64,000 nt of DNA from Acidobacteriota bacterium. GTDB taxonomy: Bacteria; Acidobacteriota; Blastocatellia; Pyrinomonadales; Pyrinomonadaceae. Where the stretch lies: the NCBI GenBank assembly GCA_016700075.1, contig CP065000.1:2170001-2234000 (forward strand). The letters run 5' to 3'. Positions 35,002 through 43,564 of this stretch are shown here, in pieces. Below the pieces are notes generated by a model. The model had not been told where the DNA came from. It saw only the letters and a program-made list of their open reading frames with translations, and ran no database searches. Every line of letters starts with the position of its first letter. Within the stretch, counting starts at the first letter, position 1. The position numbers and the translations under genes were made by a program.

Positions 35002-36448
35002 AGCTTTCCATTTGACCGGCTTCCCACGCAGATCCCTTTCCCAACTCCCTTTTCAATATTTCTGCGGCGATCGGAACAAGACCGGCAACGGCTCCTGCGT
35101 CCAAAGGAAGGATGCGTGTGCGGCGGGCGAGGACGTCTTCGACGGTACGAGCCATTTCATCGCGGACGGCGCGTTCAATGTCGCCGGTGGTGTAAGGAAA
35201 GTCGGGATGCAGCGTCTCGCCTGCTGCGTATTGCGGCGCCGAGATCGCCAGGTCTTTAGTAACGCATTTTCTCCTTTCCAGGCCGCCGATGTCGGCAGCT
35301 TTGTTGACCGCGTCCTGAGCCATGCGGCGATATGTCGTCCATTTTCCGCCAGTGATCGTGACGAGTCCGTTCGGGTCGATGAAGAGTTCGTGTCCGCGAG
35401 AAAGCTTTGATGTCGCCACATTTGCCTGAGTTCTTATCAGCGGCCTGATGCCTGCCCAAGACGACAGAATGTCGGCACGCGTCGGCTTTTCGGTGAGATA
35501 TTTCCCGGCTGTCTCGAGCACGAAATCGATCTCAGCTTCCATCGGTCGCGGATCGAATGACGCCGAATTTACCGGCGTGTCGGTCGTCCCAATCAAAGTA
35601 TGGCCGAGCCAAGGAATGCAGAAAAGCACACGGCCGTCGGCGGTTTTCGGGATCATTATCGCGGCGTCGGCCGGCAGAAATCTCTTGTCCAGCACGATAT
35701 GAATTCCCTGCGAATATGTTGTCGTCGGCTCGGCATTGTTGTCGGCGATGCTGCGAATTTCGTCGCAGAAAACACCCGCTGCGTTGATGACCGACCGAGC
35801 GTTCACGGTGTATTCGGCGTTCGTCTCCGAATCGCGAAAAACAATTTCAAAGCCGATCACTTTTGATCCGCCGATGCTTTCGACCGATGCATAGTTCACG
35901 ATGCACGCACCTCGCCGCGACGCCTCACAGGCCATATCTATCAGCAGCCGGGCGTCGTCAAACTGCCCATCGGTGTAAACGACGCCGCCCGAAAGCCCGT
36001 CTTGAACAACGGTCGGCAATCGCTTGATGGTCTCAGCACGCGAGATCATCTTGGAGCCGCCTATACCGTGAAAGCCGGCGAGCAGATCATAAACTTTCAG
36101 CCCGATGCCGTAGAAAAGCTCGTCGCGAAGGCCATAGCACGGAATGACGAAGTCGAGTTTGTGTGCGGCGTGCGGTGCGTTCTTTAGAATGATCGAGCGT
36201 TCACGCAGTGCCTCGCGGACGAGCGAGATGTCGCCCTCACGAAGGTAGCGGACGCCGCCGTGTATCAGCTTTGTCGAGCGGCTCGACGTACCGCTGCCGA
36301 GGTCGTATTTTTCTAACAGAAGAACATCATAGCCGCGTGACGCCGCATCCAGCGCGCAGCCGACGCCCGTCGCACCGCCGCCTATCACAACGATATCCCA
36401 CGCCGCCGTGCGTTCGGCGATACGTTCTAAATTCTCTCCGCGGTTCAT
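34949..36448 (-). CDS. glpD: Glycerol-3-phosphate dehydrogenase (FAD)
   Basis: 499 residues. The FAD-binding N-terminus is DIVVIGGGATGVGCALDAAS, followed by KYDLGSGTSSRSTKLIHGGV. Later markers are GVVYTDGQFDDARLLIDMA, IPWLGHTLIGTTDTPV and TITGGKWTTYRRMAQDAV, and the C-terminal helical domain is present. It oxidises glycerol-3-phosphate to dihydroxyacetone phosphate, passing electrons to quinone at the membrane. The 3' end overlaps the truncated haemoglobin gene by 53 nt. Confidence 0.96.
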   Translation of the reverse strand: MNRGENLERIAERTAAWDIVVIGGGATGVGCALDAASRGYDVLLLEKYDLGSGTSSRSTKLIHGGVRYLREGDISLVREALRERSIILKNAPHAAHKLDFVIPCYGLRDELFYGIGLKVYDLLAGFHGIGGSKMISRAETIKRLPTVVQDGLSGGVVYTDGQFDDARLLIDMACEASRRGACIVNYASVESIGGSKVIGFEIVFRDSETNAEYTVNARSVINAAGVFCDEIRSIADNNAEPTTTYSQGIHIVLDKRFLPADAAIMIPKTADGRVLFCIPWLGHTLIGTTDTPVNSASFDPRPMEAEIDFVLETAGKYLTEKPTRADILSSWAGIRPLIRTQANVATSKLSRGHELFIDPNGLVTITGGKWTTYRRMAQDAVNKAADIGGLERRKCVTKDLAISAPQYAAGETLHPDFPYTTGDIERAVRDEMARTVEDVLARRTRILPLDAGAVAGLVPIAAEILKRELGKGSAWEAGQMESFNASVAKYRPDETASQD

Positions 36449-36540
36449 TCTTTCCGGTCTTGATTCTGCACTAAACGGACGGCGTCGGGCAATTGCGCCT
36501 CTTGAACTCTTCGGCGGTTCAGACGATAATCAGCGACGAA

Positions 36541-37140
36541 ATGAGCGAAACATCAGATAACAAAAACGGCTTCTTTTCTGAGGTCGGGCATATTCCGATC
36601 GCAGTGACCGTTGTGATCTTTATCGCGACCGGTATAACGCTCGCCGTGATGGGCCGCGTTATTTGGTGTAAAGAGGGCGACCCTGCACCGTGGTCGTGGG
36701 ACATCTGGACAACGCACAATTCCCAGCACCTCGTCGATCCGTATGCCTTCACTCATGTTCTGCACGGCATACTTGAATTCTGGCTGATCGGCCTGGTCTT
36801 CTATTTCCTGCCGCTCGGCTGGCGGTTTTCGCTGGCCATTCTGATCGAGAGCATTTGGGAGGTTGCCGAAAATTCGCCAGCGATCATCGAACGATATCGA
36901 ACCGTTACTTTGTCGCTCGATTATTTCGGAGATTCAGTAATGAATTCGCTTGCCGACATCGTCGCCTGCGCGCTTGGGTTCTGGATCGCTTTCAAGATAG
37001 GTTTCGTCCGCTCACTGCTTCTATTCCTCGCTACCGAGGCCTTCCTGATCGCATGGATCCGCGACAGCCTGATCCTAAATATAATAATGCTGTTGTATCC
37101 GCTGGAAGCGATCAAAGCGTGGCAAATGGGCGGGCAATAA
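36541..37140 (+). CDS. DUF2585-family membrane protein
   Basis: 199 residues from ATG 36541; the frame is open a little further upstream without a better start. Five or so membrane segments. Family-like sequence: NSQHLVDPYAFTHVLHGILE, WLIGLVFYFLPLGW, LIESIWEVAENSPAIIERYR and DYFGDSVMNSLADIVACALG, with conserved His and Glu residues within or near the membrane. Function unknown. The last codon and stop run directly into the left arm of the next repeat element. Confidence 0.85.
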   Translation: MSETSDNKNGFFSEVGHIPIAVTVVIFIATGITLAVMGRVIWCKEGDPAPWSWDIWTTHNSQHLVDPYAFTHVLHGILEFWLIGLVFYFLPLGWRFSLAILIESIWEVAENSPAIIERYRTVTLSLDYFGDSVMNSLADIVACALGFWIAFKIGFVRSLLLFLATEAFLIAWIRDSLILNIIMLLYPLEAIKAWQMGGQ

Positions 37141-37616
37141 GGCGAAAGGCAAAAGGAAGAAACTGATTGAGGCAACAAGTAATGATGGGAGCGGATAACG
37201 ATAAAACTTACGATATTCGTGAGCGAGCGTTTTAGTTCGCGGTCAGGATCGTGAAACTCTGCCAATTTCTTTCAACGAAAACTGAGGTCAACCGGATCCT
37301 GATAAATCAACTTTTCGCCGCCGGAACATCGATCGGGGCTAATCTTGAAGAGGCGGGCTCCGGGGAAACGGGCAAGGACTTCATACATAAAAACTCTATT
37401 TCTCTTAAAGAAGCCCGAGAAACAGGATATTGGTTACGCCTCTTGCAAACCTCTTACAAGCTTCCGCCAGGAATCGTCAAAGGCATTACTGAATTGACCC
37501 AAGAAGCAGATGAGCTTTCGAGAATAGTCGGTAAGATAATCGTCAATAAGATGAACAATCTTGGACGATGAATTTTGCCTTTTGCCTTACTACTTTTGCC
37601 TTTATCATCTTTCGCC
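37139..37616. mobile_element. Candidate four-helix-bundle inverted-repeat element (broken)
   Basis: Left arm 37139-37162 (AAGGCGAAAGGCAAAAGGAA and onward) and right arm 37573-37616 (TTTTGCCTTTTGCCTTACTA and onward, ending CTTTCGCC) are degenerate inverted copies built of AAGGCAAA units. Between them lies a single disabled four-helix-bundle gene. The left arm starts at the DUF2585 stop and the right arm ends inside the last codons of the convergent GrdB-like gene, so the element fills the whole gap. Confidence 0.6.
37182..37571 (+). pseudogene. Four-helix-bundle (S23/IVP-type) gene with in-frame TAG
   Basis: From ATG 37182 the frame reads DNDKTYDIRERAF, then TAG (37233-37235), then FAVRIVKLCQFL. 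It continues through LFAAGTSIGANLEEAGSGET and LKEARETGYWLRLLQTSYKL to the stop at 37571. This is the normal order of the family encoded by 23S rRNA intervening sequences and related to Avd of diversity-generating retroelements. One nonsense codon splits an otherwise complete ~129-codon gene. A GTG at 37251 could make a shortened protein. Confidence 0.82.
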
Positions 37617-38396
37617 GCGAGCGGCTTCGACCTGTGATTGCAGATCAACGGCGAGTTTTCGCGAGCTCGGCTGGTCAAATGTCTCGGTCCAGCGCAGGGC
37701 TTCGTCGAGAATGCGGAGTTGATATTCACGCCAATCAGCTTTGCCTGCGACCGAGCCGAGTTCGCCTTTGTAATATGCGGTTCTGGGCGGGCGGACCATG
37801 TCGGTCACAGATGTATCGACCGACAGCATCATCGTCGGAATGCCGCTTGCCTCGATGACTCGTGCGACGATGCCGAGAGTCTGATGGCAGAGCCGCGACG
37901 CAGGGATCAAAAGAGCCGCCTGAGTGTTGTAGCGGTGCAGGCGTTCGGCAATGCGTGGGCCGATGTCATTGGCGACGGCCGCGGCGTTGGGTATCCAAGG
38001 GCTCAGGCTCCACCAAACCTGATTCAGCGATCCGATAACGGAATTCTCCTGATATTCGAGCAGGCGTTCGATCGGGATCTGCACGTTGCGGTCTGCCATG
38101 ACCGCAGCCGGATCATAGCCTTTCGCCGCGAAGCGCAGGTCGGCTGCCTCGACCTCGACGGGAATCTCGCGGAAATTCAGATCGCCATCGCGCGACGCGA
38201 GGTCAAACGGATCCGTGCCGTCGATATACGCTCCGGCGGAAGAGATGAGCGCCAGATTCAGCATTGGCAGAGCCCTGCGGACAGGCGTGAACGGAGCACG
38301 CACATTTTCCACGAACGGATATCCGCGAAGCTCTTCGTTCGCATTCCAATTGGCAAAACGCCTCTCAAATTCTTCGAGTTTTTCGATGACGTCCAT
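37605..38396 (-). CDS. Glycine/sarcosine/betaine reductase selenoprotein B-like protein
   Basis: 263 residues from the ATG 4 nt after the DUF4149 stop. Segments such as SSAGAYIDGTDPFDLASRDG, REIPVEVEAADLRFAAKGYD, RNVQIPIERLLEYQENSVIG and ALLIPASRLCHQTLGIVARV match the GrdB/PrdB-related family. No in-frame TGA is present; a Cys (SRLCHQT) lies in the segment that may correspond to the Sec site. No other reductase subunit is nearby, so it is probably an orphan homolog with another role. Partner genes would be needed for amino-acid reduction. Confidence 0.8.
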   Translation of the reverse strand: MDVIEKLEEFERRFANWNANEELRGYPFVENVRAPFTPVRRALPMLNLALISSAGAYIDGTDPFDLASRDGDLNFREIPVEVEAADLRFAAKGYDPAAVMADRNVQIPIERLLEYQENSVIGSLNQVWWSLSPWIPNAAAVANDIGPRIAERLHRYNTQAALLIPASRLCHQTLGIVARVIEASGIPTMMLSVDTSVTDMVRPPRTAYYKGELGSVAGKADWREYQLRILDEALRWTETFDQPSSRKLAVDLQSQVEAARGER

Positions 38397-38400
38397 ATTT

Positions 38401-38925
38401 TCAGACCTTGAATTCCTTTGAAAAATCGTAAACATCGCCGGACTGTTCGGGTTTGCCGAAACGGCGGTTCGAGATAATGAAAAATGTTACCAATGCCGCC
38501 GCCATTCCCGCAAAGAGCACCCAGACCGAATATTCGTGCAGCATGTTGAACTGAACACGAAGCGGATCATCGACAGCGAGGTCGTCGATCGGCCCGCTCA
38601 TCTGCGATCGGATCGATGACAGCCAAAAACCTATGACAAAATGCCCAATAGCGCATGCGGCAAATAGTAGCATCAACAAGATCCTTTCTGCCCACATCCA
38701 CAGAGGCCTAACGCCGGACATGCCGAACAGTGTCGTCAAAAGCAACAGTCCTGATATCGCGATGCCGCAGTAATTCAGGACCGCGAGGGTGCTGTTCACG
38801 ATCGAACCGGCCATTTCACGCTGGGGCAGAACGGCGAACGCACTTTGAGCGACCGCGATGAAAAACACGGCCGCACCGAGCCAGATCCCCAGCAATAGAA
38901 GCCGAATATCCGAAAAAAATTTCAT
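38401..38925 (-). CDS. DUF4149-family membrane protein
   Basis: 174 residues with four membrane segments (8-28, 48-68, 78-100, 134-156). The first part (RLLLLGIWLGAAVFFIAVAQ, then AFAVLPQREMAGSIVN) fits DUF4149/TMEM205-like proteins. Function unknown. It lies 4 nt upstream of the GrdB-like gene on the same strand, so the two are probably co-expressed. Confidence 0.82.
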   Translation of the reverse strand: MKFFSDIRLLLLGIWLGAAVFFIAVAQSAFAVLPQREMAGSIVNSTLAVLNYCGIAISGLLLLTTLFGMSGVRPLWMWAERILLMLLFAACAIGHFVIGFWLSSIRSQMSGPIDDLAVDDPLRVQFNMLHEYSVWVLFAGMAAALVTFFIISNRRFGKPEQSGDVYDFSKEFKV

Positions 38926-39017
38926 CGAAAATAGCGCCGCCGCAAGGCTTAATTATCCTGCTTTTCGTGTGAAAGGGCAAAGAGAACGGCTTGTGAGCAT
39001 CTGCGGCAGAGTATTCC

Positions 39018-39057
39018 CCACAAATACGCGAAGACAGCAAAGGCCGCAAAGTGACGC
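39018..39057. repeat. Solitary CGCAAAG-type repeat arm
   Basis: CACAAATACGCGAAGACAGC and onward (AAAGGCCGCAAAGTGACGC) matches the arm family at 10652-10684 and 5131-5156. No inverted partner nearby. It lies between the DUF4149 and prmC genes and accounts for a false N-terminal extension of the prmC frame. Confidence 0.6.
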
Positions 39058-39103
39058 CGCATTTATACACGGGGCGATTTCGGTGATAATGAAAAGAGAG
39101 AAG

Positions 39104-40090
39104 ATGAACGTCGCAGAAGGACTGGATCTGGCTACAAAAAGACTCGCGGCCGCGGGCGTAGCAAATGAGCGCCGCGAGGCGGTTTCGCTAATGATGCACG
39201 CTATCGGCAAGGACCGTACATTTCTGTATGCGCATCGTGAATATGTCCTGTCGGATGCCGATGAAAATAATTTTTCCGACTTTCTCGAAAGACGAGCGAA
39301 CCGCGAACCGCTGCAATATATCATCGGAGTTCAGGAGTTTTACGGGCTTGAATTTGAGGTAACGCCCGACGTGCTCATACCGCGGCCGGAGACCGAGCTG
39401 CTGGCCGAACAGGGTTTGGAAATAATGGAAAGCGTGCCCGACGACCCTCGGTTCTTGGAGATCGGTGTGGGATCAGGCTGTATCAGCGTTTCTATATTGA
39501 AACATGTGCCAAACGCTCGTGCCGTCGCGGTCGATATCTCTCGGGCAGCCATTGCTGTCGCCGAGCGCAATGCCGTTCGCCACGGCGTTCGCGACCGCAT
39601 CACGTTGATTCAAAGCGACGTTTACGAGAATGTGGAAGGCAAATTCCACTTGATCGTCTCCAATCCGCCATATATCCCCGACGAGGACATTGCCGATCTG
39701 ATGAAAGAGGTTCGAGGTTTCGAGCCGCCGCCTGCATTGGCCGGAGGCAGCGACGGCCTCAGTATAATGCGTCGGATCATCGATGGAGCGCCCGATCATT
39801 TACACGAAGGAGGTGCCATTCTTCTCGAGGTCGGAGCGGGACAAGCGGGAGCCGTGGCATTGCTGCTCGATCGGAGCTTGTTCGCATTCGTACAGGTCCA
39901 AAATGATCTGGCAGGCATTGGCCGGATGGTCGGAGCCCTTCTTAAGAGAAAAACCAAAGACAAAAAGCAACCCTTCGTTTGCGGCGGCGCGGCACATTTT
40001 CGCTCGGACCGTCGTTCGGAGCCTCTGACAGATGAAGACTACGAGAGGATCTGCAATGAACTCAACGAACTTCACGGGCATAATTCGTGA
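39104..40090 (+). CDS. prmC: Peptide chain release factor glutamine methyltransferase
   Basis: About 328 residues from ATG 39104, preceded by purine-rich GAGAGAAG; ATG 39089 is an alternative. HemK/PrmC features: REPLQYIIGVQEFYGLEFEV, PDVLIPRPETELL, FLEIGVGSGCISVSIL and the catalytic IVSNPPYIPDEDI. It methylates Gln of the GGQ motif in release factors. It carries ~45 extra C-terminal residues (KRKTKDKKQ to the end) compared with most family members. Confidence 0.93.
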   Translation: MNVAEGLDLATKRLAAAGVANERREAVSLMMHAIGKDRTFLYAHREYVLSDADENNFSDFLERRANREPLQYIIGVQEFYGLEFEVTPDVLIPRPETELLAEQGLEIMESVPDDPRFLEIGVGSGCISVSILKHVPNARAVAVDISRAAIAVAERNAVRHGVRDRITLIQSDVYENVEGKFHLIVSNPPYIPDEDIADLMKEVRGFEPPPALAGGSDGLSIMRRIIDGAPDHLHEGGAILLEVGAGQAGAVALLLDRSLFAFVQVQNDLAGIGRMVGALLKRKTKDKKQPFVCGGAAHFRSDRRSEPLTDEDYERICNELNELHGHNS

Positions 40091-40262
40091 TCGACGACAT
40101 CAAAATTCCTTGCTTTTAGAACTAAAATGAGGTTACTATCGTCTTACAAATAGCTGTAGTAATTTGAAAACACCGTGGTGGTCGCAAGTAGGCACTTGGA
40201 CAGCAGTTTCAGGTTTAGAAGCCCATTACAGGGCCAGGCAAGTTAGGATCGGAGGTGATTTT

Positions 40263-40460
40263 GTGAAGGACATGCTTTATGCCATTTTGGCATTGGTTTC
40301 TGCGGTTCTCGCCGTTGTGATATTTCTTCAATATCGGGCCAGCGGAGAGCTTTGGCAGTTCGTGGTATTTATTGTTTTCCTTTTGGCGACTATCGGACTC
40401 GGTGGGCTTTTCCTGTCGGGCAGGGTGAACAAGACGGAGGACATCCATATCACGGAATAG
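40263..40460 (+). CDS. Small two-span membrane protein
   Basis: 65 residues. GTG 40263 has a near-perfect ribosome site, GGAGGTGA (40251-40258), at good spacing, so this start is preferred to the longer open frame. Two hydrophobic segments (MLYAILALVSAVLAVVIFL and FVVFIVFLLATIGLGGLFL) flank a short polar loop, and the tail is charged. No family recognised. Confidence 0.7.
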   Translation: MKDMLYAILALVSAVLAVVIFLQYRASGELWQFVVFIVFLLATIGLGGLFLSGRVNKTEDIHITE

Positions 40461-40517
40461 CGACCGAACAGCGTTTCCGATGGGCTGCGTATTGTCGTAC
40501 GAAAGGTTTCGGGGAAA

Positions 40518-41057
40518 TTACCCGATGAACAGTTCGTCTTCTACGTAAACCCGGTCGATCTGTTTAGGGGCAGGGGCAAAGAGGACCTCGAGCCCCTTTC
40601 TCACACCCGCCATTATGGCAGCGATCTCGCGTGCCGGAACCACGATCTTTTGGTTCACGAATTCAGTGGTGTCCAGGACCTTGGCATGGGTTTGGTCTAT
40701 AGACCGGCTGACCATGCCGACCTTGTCCTTTGCAGTGACGGCGGTTTCGCTGACCAGCATTTTCAGCTCGGCGACCTCATCCTTTATCAGCTCAGTTGAT
40801 TCGGCAAGGTGCTTTGTGGCGACAGAGAGATTGCTGGAGACCTCAGTAAAATGCACGGATATCTCGCGCCCCTGAGCGCTGATGGCATCTACTTTGGTAA
40901 TTAGCGGATCGACGCGAGCCTCTATGTTCCGCACCGTCGCTATCACCTTTCTCACCGTGACGGCGATGGCGATCAGAGCCGCCGCCATCACGATGAAACA
41001 TACCGCTATGATGATCGACGAGACCATCATCCAAAACTGAGGATCACCAGCGTTCAT
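40518..41057 (-). CDS. DUF948-like membrane-anchored coiled-coil protein
   Basis: 179 residues. One N-terminal membrane segment (MVSSIIIAVCFIVMAAALIA) then a long helical region (IEARVDPLITKVDAISAQGR onward to about 150), typical of DUF948 general-stress-associated proteins. It pairs with the YtxH-like gene 9 nt upstream on the same strand, a combination also seen in Gram-positive stress operons. Function unknown. Confidence 0.8.
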   Translation of the reverse strand: MNAGDPQFWMMVSSIIIAVCFIVMAAALIAIAVTVRKVIATVRNIEARVDPLITKVDAISAQGREISVHFTEVSSNLSVATKHLAESTELIKDEVAELKMLVSETAVTAKDKVGMVSRSIDQTHAKVLDTTEFVNQKIVVPAREIAAIMAGVRKGLEVLFAPAPKQIDRVYVEDELFIG

Positions 41058-41066
41058 ATCTCGAAT

Positions 41067-41501
41067 TTACTTTCCGTCGTCCTCTACGCTGTAGGTCGGA
41101 CGGCCTTCTGCAATTGATTTAGGCTCGTTCTTACGTTTTTCGGCGGTGTATGCGTCCTTGCCGGCCTCGATGGCCGCTGCGAAAGGGTTCGCAGTACGGG
41201 CGGCCGCTGATTTTGCTTTTTCAGCAAATTCTTCAGCCTTTTCCGAAGCGGTCTCGAGGATATCCTCGGCCTTTTCCTTCGTCACTTCGTAATATTCACC
41301 CGCCTTTTCCTGCAGATGATGAGCGGCCTCTTTGCTTTTCTCCAGCCCTTTGCGGGAAGCCTCGGCAATGTCATGCCGCAGCTCTTCGCCGGATTTCGGA
41401 GCAAAAAGCAATGCGAGGATCGCACCGATGCCGCCGCCGACCAGCAAATAGGTCAATTTTGTCGCGGCGCTGGTTTCGTCCCTGTTAAAATCGTTTCCCA
41501 T
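41067..41501 (-). CDS. YtxH-domain protein
   Basis: 144 residues from ATG 41501, which has an AGGAGGAAT site; upstream open frame is not coding. Glycine-rich membrane segment LTYLLVGGGIGAILALLFAP followed by KSGEELRHDIAEAS, the YtxH signature, then a charged amphipathic helix region (SKEAAHHLQEKAGEYYEVTK and onward). Anchored stress-related protein of unknown mechanism, co-transcribed with the DUF948-like gene. Confidence 0.85.
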   Translation of the reverse strand: MGNDFNRDETSAATKLTYLLVGGGIGAILALLFAPKSGEELRHDIAEASRKGLEKSKEAAHHLQEKAGEYYEVTKEKAEDILETASEKAEEFAEKAKSAAARTANPFAAAIEAGKDAYTAEKRKNEPKSIAEGRPTYSVEDDGK

Positions 41502-41657
41502 AATGATTCCTCCTGTGCCTTTGCGACACAAATTATTACCATGTCTTATACGAACACTATAACAAAATCTGCCTGAAAGGGGCAATGAAATATTTCCGGC
41601 GATGCGGAAAATGCGAGTGTATATGCGATTTGCTACAATTCTCGTTTGACCTTTGTT

Positions 41658-43460
41658 ATGGACCGAGAGCTGATACGCAACTTTTCGATCATTGCCCATA
41701 TCGACCACGGCAAATCGACCCTCGCCGACCGCCTGCTGCAGTTGACGGGAGCGGTCGCCGAGCGCGATATGGAAGCGCAGCTGCTCGACGATATGGACCT
41801 GGAACGCGAGCGCGGCATTACCATCAAAGCGCATGCTGTCCGGCTGGATTACAAGGCAAAGAACGGCAAACAATACGTACTCAATCTCATTGACACGCCC
41901 GGCCACGTCGATTTTTCTTACGAGGTCTCGCGTTCGCTTTCAGCCTGCGAAGGAGCTCTGCTGGTGGTCGACGCTTCGCAGGGCGTCGAAGCTCAGACAT
42001 TGGCAAATACATACCTTGCCATCGAGAACGACCTCGAACTCATTCCCGTACTGAACAAGATCGACCTGCCGTCAGCAGAACCCGACCGCATTAAGGAACA
42101 GATCGAGAGCATCGTGGGACTCGACGCGAGCGAGGCGGTCCTGACATCAGCAAAAACAGGTGCAGGCGTCGATGAGGTCCTCGAAGCAATTATCGAAAAA
42201 GTTCCTCCGCCAAAAGGCGACCGAAACGAGCCGCTGAAGGCGCTGATCTTCGACAGTTGGTATGACAGCTACCGCGGCGTTATCGTACTTTTCCGAATCA
42301 TTGACGGCACGCTTAAGAAGGGCACAAAGATTCAGTTCTTCAATACCGGACGTGAGTATCTCGTTGAAACCATTGGGGTTAACCGGCCTAAGGCGACGCC
42401 GATAAACGAGCTCGGGCCGGGCGAGGTCGGCTTTATGACGGCTTCGATCAAGACGGTCGCGGACGTCCAGATCGGCGACACGATCACTGAGGCGGCAAAT
42501 CCGACCAAGGAACCTTTCCCCGGTTTTCAGGAAGTAAAGCCGATGGTCTTTGCTGGGCTTTATCCTACCGATTCGGCGCAATACGAAGACCTCAGAGACG
42601 CGATGGAGAAGCTGCGGCTCAATGACGCATCGTTCTTTTTCGAACCGGAAAGCTCGACGGCTCTCGGCTTCGGTTTCCGCTGCGGATTTCTGGGCCTGCT
42701 TCACATGGAGATCGTTCAGGAGCGGCTGGAGCGAGAGTTCAATCTGGAGCTGATCACGACGGCGCCCGGCGTGCGGTACCGCGTGACGACGACCGACGGC
42801 GCCGTGCACGAGGTCGATTCGCCGTCGCAGCTGCCCGATCCGGCACGCATCGCAAAATTTGAAGAGCCGTTCATCGAGGCGACCATTCTTACCAATGAGG
42901 CGTTTCTCGGCGGCATTCTTCCTCTTCTCGATGAAAAACGCGGCATCCAAAAGCGCTTTGAATACGTGACGAAAGACCGCGTGATGCTGGTTTACGAGCT
43001 TCCGCTCAACGAGATCGTGCTCGATTTCTACGATCGGCTGAAGAGCGTGTCACGCGGTTACGCGTCGCTGGATTATCATCTGTCGGGCTATAAGGAAAGT
43101 AAGCTGGTGAAACTCGACATTCTCGTTTCGGGCGAGCCTGTCGATGCGCTTTCGCTGATAATGCACTCGGACACGGCACAGGCGAAAGGTCGCCTGCTGA
43201 CCGCGAAGATGAAAGAGCTGATCCCGCGGCAGCTTTTCGAAGTGCCGATCCAAGCCGCCATCGGCAATAAGGTGATCGCCCGCGAGACCGTCAAGGCGAT
43301 GGGCAAGAACGTGATCGCAAAATGCTATGGCGGCGACATCTCGCGTAAACGCAAACTTCTCGAAAAGCAAAAAGAAGGCAAGCGGCGTATGAAGAAGGTC
43401 GGCCGCGTTGAGATACCGCAGGAGGCATTTCTGGCAGTTCTGAAGGTCAATCAGGGCTAA
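41658..43460 (+). CDS. lepA: Elongation factor 4 (LepA)
   Basis: 600 residues from ATG 41658. GTPase motifs: AHIDHGKSTLADRLL (G1), RERGITIKAHAVRL (G2), DTPGHVDFSYEV (G3) and LNKIDLPSA (G4). The C-terminal LepA-specific domain includes KMKELIPRQLFEVPIQAAIG and CYGGDISRKRKLLEKQKEGK. A ribosome-binding GTPase acting in translation or subunit assembly. Highly conserved and intact. Confidence 0.97.
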   Translation: MDRELIRNFSIIAHIDHGKSTLADRLLQLTGAVAERDMEAQLLDDMDLERERGITIKAHAVRLDYKAKNGKQYVLNLIDTPGHVDFSYEVSRSLSACEGALLVVDASQGVEAQTLANTYLAIENDLELIPVLNKIDLPSAEPDRIKEQIESIVGLDASEAVLTSAKTGAGVDEVLEAIIEKVPPPKGDRNEPLKALIFDSWYDSYRGVIVLFRIIDGTLKKGTKIQFFNTGREYLVETIGVNRPKATPINELGPGEVGFMTASIKTVADVQIGDTITEAANPTKEPFPGFQEVKPMVFAGLYPTDSAQYEDLRDAMEKLRLNDASFFFEPESSTALGFGFRCGFLGLLHMEIVQERLEREFNLELITTAPGVRYRVTTTDGAVHEVDSPSQLPDPARIAKFEEPFIEATILTNEAFLGGILPLLDEKRGIQKRFEYVTKDRVMLVYELPLNEIVLDFYDRLKSVSRGYASLDYHLSGYKESKLVKLDILVSGEPVDALSLIMHSDTAQAKGRLLTAKMKELIPRQLFEVPIQAAIGNKVIARETVKAMGKNVIAKCYGGDISRKRKLLEKQKEGKRRMKKVGRVEIPQEAFLAVLKVNQG

Positions 43461-43564
43461 TTTCAGCCTCGCGCCCGTAAATTATTCTTTCGATCTCGCG
43501 CTTCCTGCTATAATTGCCGCATAATGACAAGGCGCAAAAACCTGTCTTGGAGGCAATTGTTCAA

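Noticed and set aside
37605..38396. Selenocysteine in the GrdB-like protein
   Set aside because: No in-frame TGA is present and the gene reads through with Cys; no SECIS-like hairpin was sought further.
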